A stretch of DNA of 23,583 nucleotides from an uncultured Eubacteriales bacterium (GTDB lineage Bacteria > Bacillota > Clostridia > UBA1381 > UMGS1253): contig URQR01000011.1 in the NCBI GenBank assembly GCA_900550065.1, forward strand, positions 1 through 23,583, given 5' to 3'. The notes below the pieces were generated by a model. The model saw only the letters and a program-made list of their open reading frames with translations. It searched no databases and was not told where the DNA came from. Positions 21,970 to 23,583 of this stretch are shown in pieces (position 1 is the stretch's first letter; each line of letters begins with the position of its first letter). The position numbers and the translations under genes are program-made.

Positions 21970-22887
21970 ATGAAGGATTTTATCAGCTTACACGACTGCA
22001 CAAGGGAGCAGATTGAAGATTTACTTAAATTGGCGATTCAGCTCAAGGCGGAGCTGAAAAGCGGCGTACCGCACCCGCTCTTGAAGGGGAAAACGCTCGG
22101 TATGATTTTTACAAAATCGTCGACGCGCACACGTGTTTCGTTTGAAGTCGGTATGACGCAGCTTGGCGGCTATCCGTTATTTTTGAGTTCGGCTGATATT
22201 CAGCTCGGCCGCGGGGAGAGTATCTATGACACGGCGAATGTGCTCTCGCGCTACCTCGACGGTATCATGATTCGTACCTATGCGCACAGCGATGTGCTCG
22301 ACTTGGCGAAATATTCCACAATTCCGATTATTAACGGGCTGACCGATTTGCTTCACCCGTGTCAGGTGCTCGCCGACTTACAGACAACATATGAGCACAA
22401 GGGGAAACTGGAGGGGCTGAAGCTGGCATATTTGGGCGACGGAAACAATATGGCGCATTCGCTGCTGTACGGCTGTGCAAAAGTCGGTATGGACGTCGCC
22501 GTTGCAACGCCGGACGGCTACAAGTGTGACGCGCAGGTGGTTGAAAACGCAAAGGCGGACGCAAAGCAGAGCGGCGCGGAGGTCTTGATTACAACCGACC
22601 CGGAGGCGGCAATTGCAAACGCCGATGTAGTGTACACTGATACGTGGGTGAGCATGGGCCAAGAGGCGGAAAAGGCGGAGCGGCTCAAAATTTTCACGCC
22701 GTATCAGGTGGACGCAAAGCTGTTTGCAAAGGCGAAGCCGGACGCAATCTTTATGCACTGTCTGCCGGCGTACCGCGGCTTTGAGGTGACAGAGGACGTG
22801 ATTGACGGGCCGCAGTCGGTTATCTTTGATGAGGCGGAAAACCGTCTGCATGCACAAAAGGCTGTAATGGCGACATTTATGAAATAA
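21970..22887 (+). CDS. argF: Ornithine carbamoyltransferase
   Basis: Forms citrulline from ornithine and carbamoyl phosphate. It has 305 residues, normal length. The carbamoyl-phosphate site is KSSTRTRVSFEVGM (about 45-58), with HPCQVLADLQTT (about 129-140). The ornithine site is DTWVSMGQE (about 223), and the catalytic Cys is in HCLPAYRGFEV (about 263). AAAGGAAG precedes the ATG. The 31-base gap after argD has no terminator, so both are under the same ARG box. Biosynthetic ArgF is favoured over catabolic ArcB by the context. Confidence 0.96.
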   Translation: MKDFISLHDCTREQIEDLLKLAIQLKAELKSGVPHPLLKGKTLGMIFTKSSTRTRVSFEVGMTQLGGYPLFLSSADIQLGRGESIYDTANVLSRYLDGIMIRTYAHSDVLDLAKYSTIPIINGLTDLLHPCQVLADLQTTYEHKGKLEGLKLAYLGDGNNMAHSLLYGCAKVGMDVAVATPDGYKCDAQVVENAKADAKQSGAEVLITTDPEAAIANADVVYTDTWVSMGQEAEKAERLKIFTPYQVDAKLFAKAKPDAIFMHCLPAYRGFEVTEDVIDGPQSVIFDEAENRLHAQKAVMATFMK

Positions 22888-22910
22888 AAAGTACGGGGGA
22901 GTATGAGAAA

Positions 22911-23387
22911 ATGGGATTGGGTTTTGAGGTTCGCGCCGCATCCTACGACGATGTGGACGCAATTGAACAAATTACGCATGAAGCGTTTTTGAAATATGCG
23001 CAAATGGTCGGCAACGAAAACATCCAGGCGCTGTCGGAAACAAAGGAAGACATCAAGCGCGACATTGACACAAAGCTTGTGCTTGTTGCGTTTATGGACG
23101 GCGTTCCGGTCGGGAGCGTCCGCGTACAGGTCGATAACACGGAAAAGACGGCGTATCTGAGCCGATTCGGCGTAAAAATCAACTCGCAGAACAACGGCGT
23201 GGGTAAGTCGCTCATGAACCTTGTCGATATCAAAATGCGTGAGATGGGAATAAAACGAATTATGCTGCACACGGGCGCAAAGGTTGCTTCACTTGTGCGC
23301 TTCTATTATGGACGCGGATTTTACGTTGATTCCACGACAAAAGAGCGGGGCTATATCCGCGCGCTTCTATGCAAGGAGTATGAGTAA
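22911..23387 (+). CDS. GNAT family N-acetyltransferase
   Basis: 158 residues with a GNAT fold. Motif A is YLSRFGVKINSQNNGVGKSLM (split here as YLSRFGVKINSQ and NNGVGKSLM), with the acetyl-CoA loop Q-N-N-G-V-G about residues 99-104. Motif B follows as IKRIMLHTGA, then LVRFYYGRGFYVDST (about 129-143). GGGGGAG lies 9 bases before the ATG. The start is 23 bases after argF, with no terminator between, so it is probably the third gene of the arginine operon. An N-acetylglutamate synthase role is conceivable from position only. Confidence 0.88.
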   Translation: MGLGFEVRAASYDDVDAIEQITHEAFLKYAQMVGNENIQALSETKEDIKRDIDTKLVLVAFMDGVPVGSVRVQVDNTEKTAYLSRFGVKINSQNNGVGKSLMNLVDIKMREMGIKRIMLHTGAKVASLVRFYYGRGFYVDSTTKERGYIRALLCKEYE

Positions 23388-23522
23388 AAAAATTAACGAA
23401 TTGTGTCGAAAATCGGGTATATAGTAATGATGTTAATTTGTATACAAGATATAGTGTCTCTGTTTTAGAACTTTGCCAGCCGAATTCTTGATGAAGTATT
23501 GTGTTGTACTTTTTGGCTATGG

Positions 23523-23583
23523 TATAATATACGCAAGAGCAGAGCTCTTGCGCTTGGAAAAAGTCGCTGTCGGGACACCGTCC
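23523..23583 (+). repeat. Structured promoter-bearing repeat, copy D (cut by window end)
   Basis: Extended -10 TGG-TATAAT (23523-23528), then a perfect 9-bp hairpin 1 CGCAAGAGC/GCTCTTGCG (23532-23552), and CTT. The 5' half of P1 is GGAAAAAG (23556-23563), the 8-base linker is TCGCTGTC, and P2 is GGGAC-N3-GTCC up to the last base. P3 and the closing strand of P1 fall outside the window. A possible -35 TTGTGT lies 18 bases upstream. The 135 bases between the GNAT stop and this copy hold only a TTGTATACAA palindrome (23438-23447). Confidence 0.75.

Noticed and set aside
23388..23522. Terminator after the GNAT gene
   Set aside because: AATTAAC and GTTAATT arms exist, but the loop is over 30 bases and no T-run follows.

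Overview
The window reads as chromosomal DNA of a Gram-positive Firmicute, probably an anaerobic clostridium of the Oscillospiraceae or Christensenellaceae kind. The evidence is the ctsR-mcsA-mcsB-clpC heat-shock operon with CtsR operators, strong AGGAGG-type ribosome sites, TTGACA-N17-TATAAT promoters (often with extended -10), a lipoprotein-type PotD, VanZ, split ThrE and a PrsA-like foldase. The species cannot be named from the sequence. Coding DNA is moderately GC-rich and intergenic DNA is AT-rich. I see no rRNA, tRNA, insertion sequence, phage gene or CRISPR array.

Layout. 1-840: 3' end of a membrane protein, probably a glycosyltransferase of the GT39/PMT kind. 883-4677 (leftward): potABCD polyamine ABC importer with a promoter and a structured leader. 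4968-6858 (leftward): a secreted PpiC-type foldase with a stalk domain, then uracil-DNA glycosylase. 6859-7546: a 690-base gene-free stretch with a structured repeat and an AT-rich cluster of DnaA-box-like sites. 7547-8041: a small conserved protein behind a strong promoter with an inverted repeat at its start site. 8074-11398 (leftward): a four-gene operon, glyA, a PfkB sugar kinase, a cysteine-rich YkgJ-like protein and VanZ. 11399-11825: a gene-free stretch with a symmetrical divergent promoter and two tandem structured repeats. 11826-13699: split ThrE exporter and nth. 13755-14404: two divergent XRE regulators. 14458-15937: a URO-D family protein and an overlapping small ORF that looks ADP-ribosyltransferase-like. 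15998-20428 (leftward): ctsR-mcsA-mcsB-clpC. 20742-23387: argD-argF plus a GNAT acetyltransferase behind a promoter with an ARG box. 23523-end: a fourth structured repeat, cut by the window edge.

The main novelty candidate is the structured repeat. Four copies (6917-7008 on minus; 11495-11607, 11620-11710 and 23523-23583 on plus) share an architecture rather than a sequence: an extended -10 box, a hairpin just after it, an 8-base linker ending TGTC, and a closing helix P1 that encloses hairpins P2 (3-base loop) and P3. The stems differ between copies by compensating changes. This points to selection on an RNA (or single-stranded DNA) structure. I do not recognise the motif. Secondary points are the symmetrical divergent promoter at 11456-11500, the DnaA-box cluster, a possible attenuator ahead of potA, and a McsA that lacks its first zinc finger.
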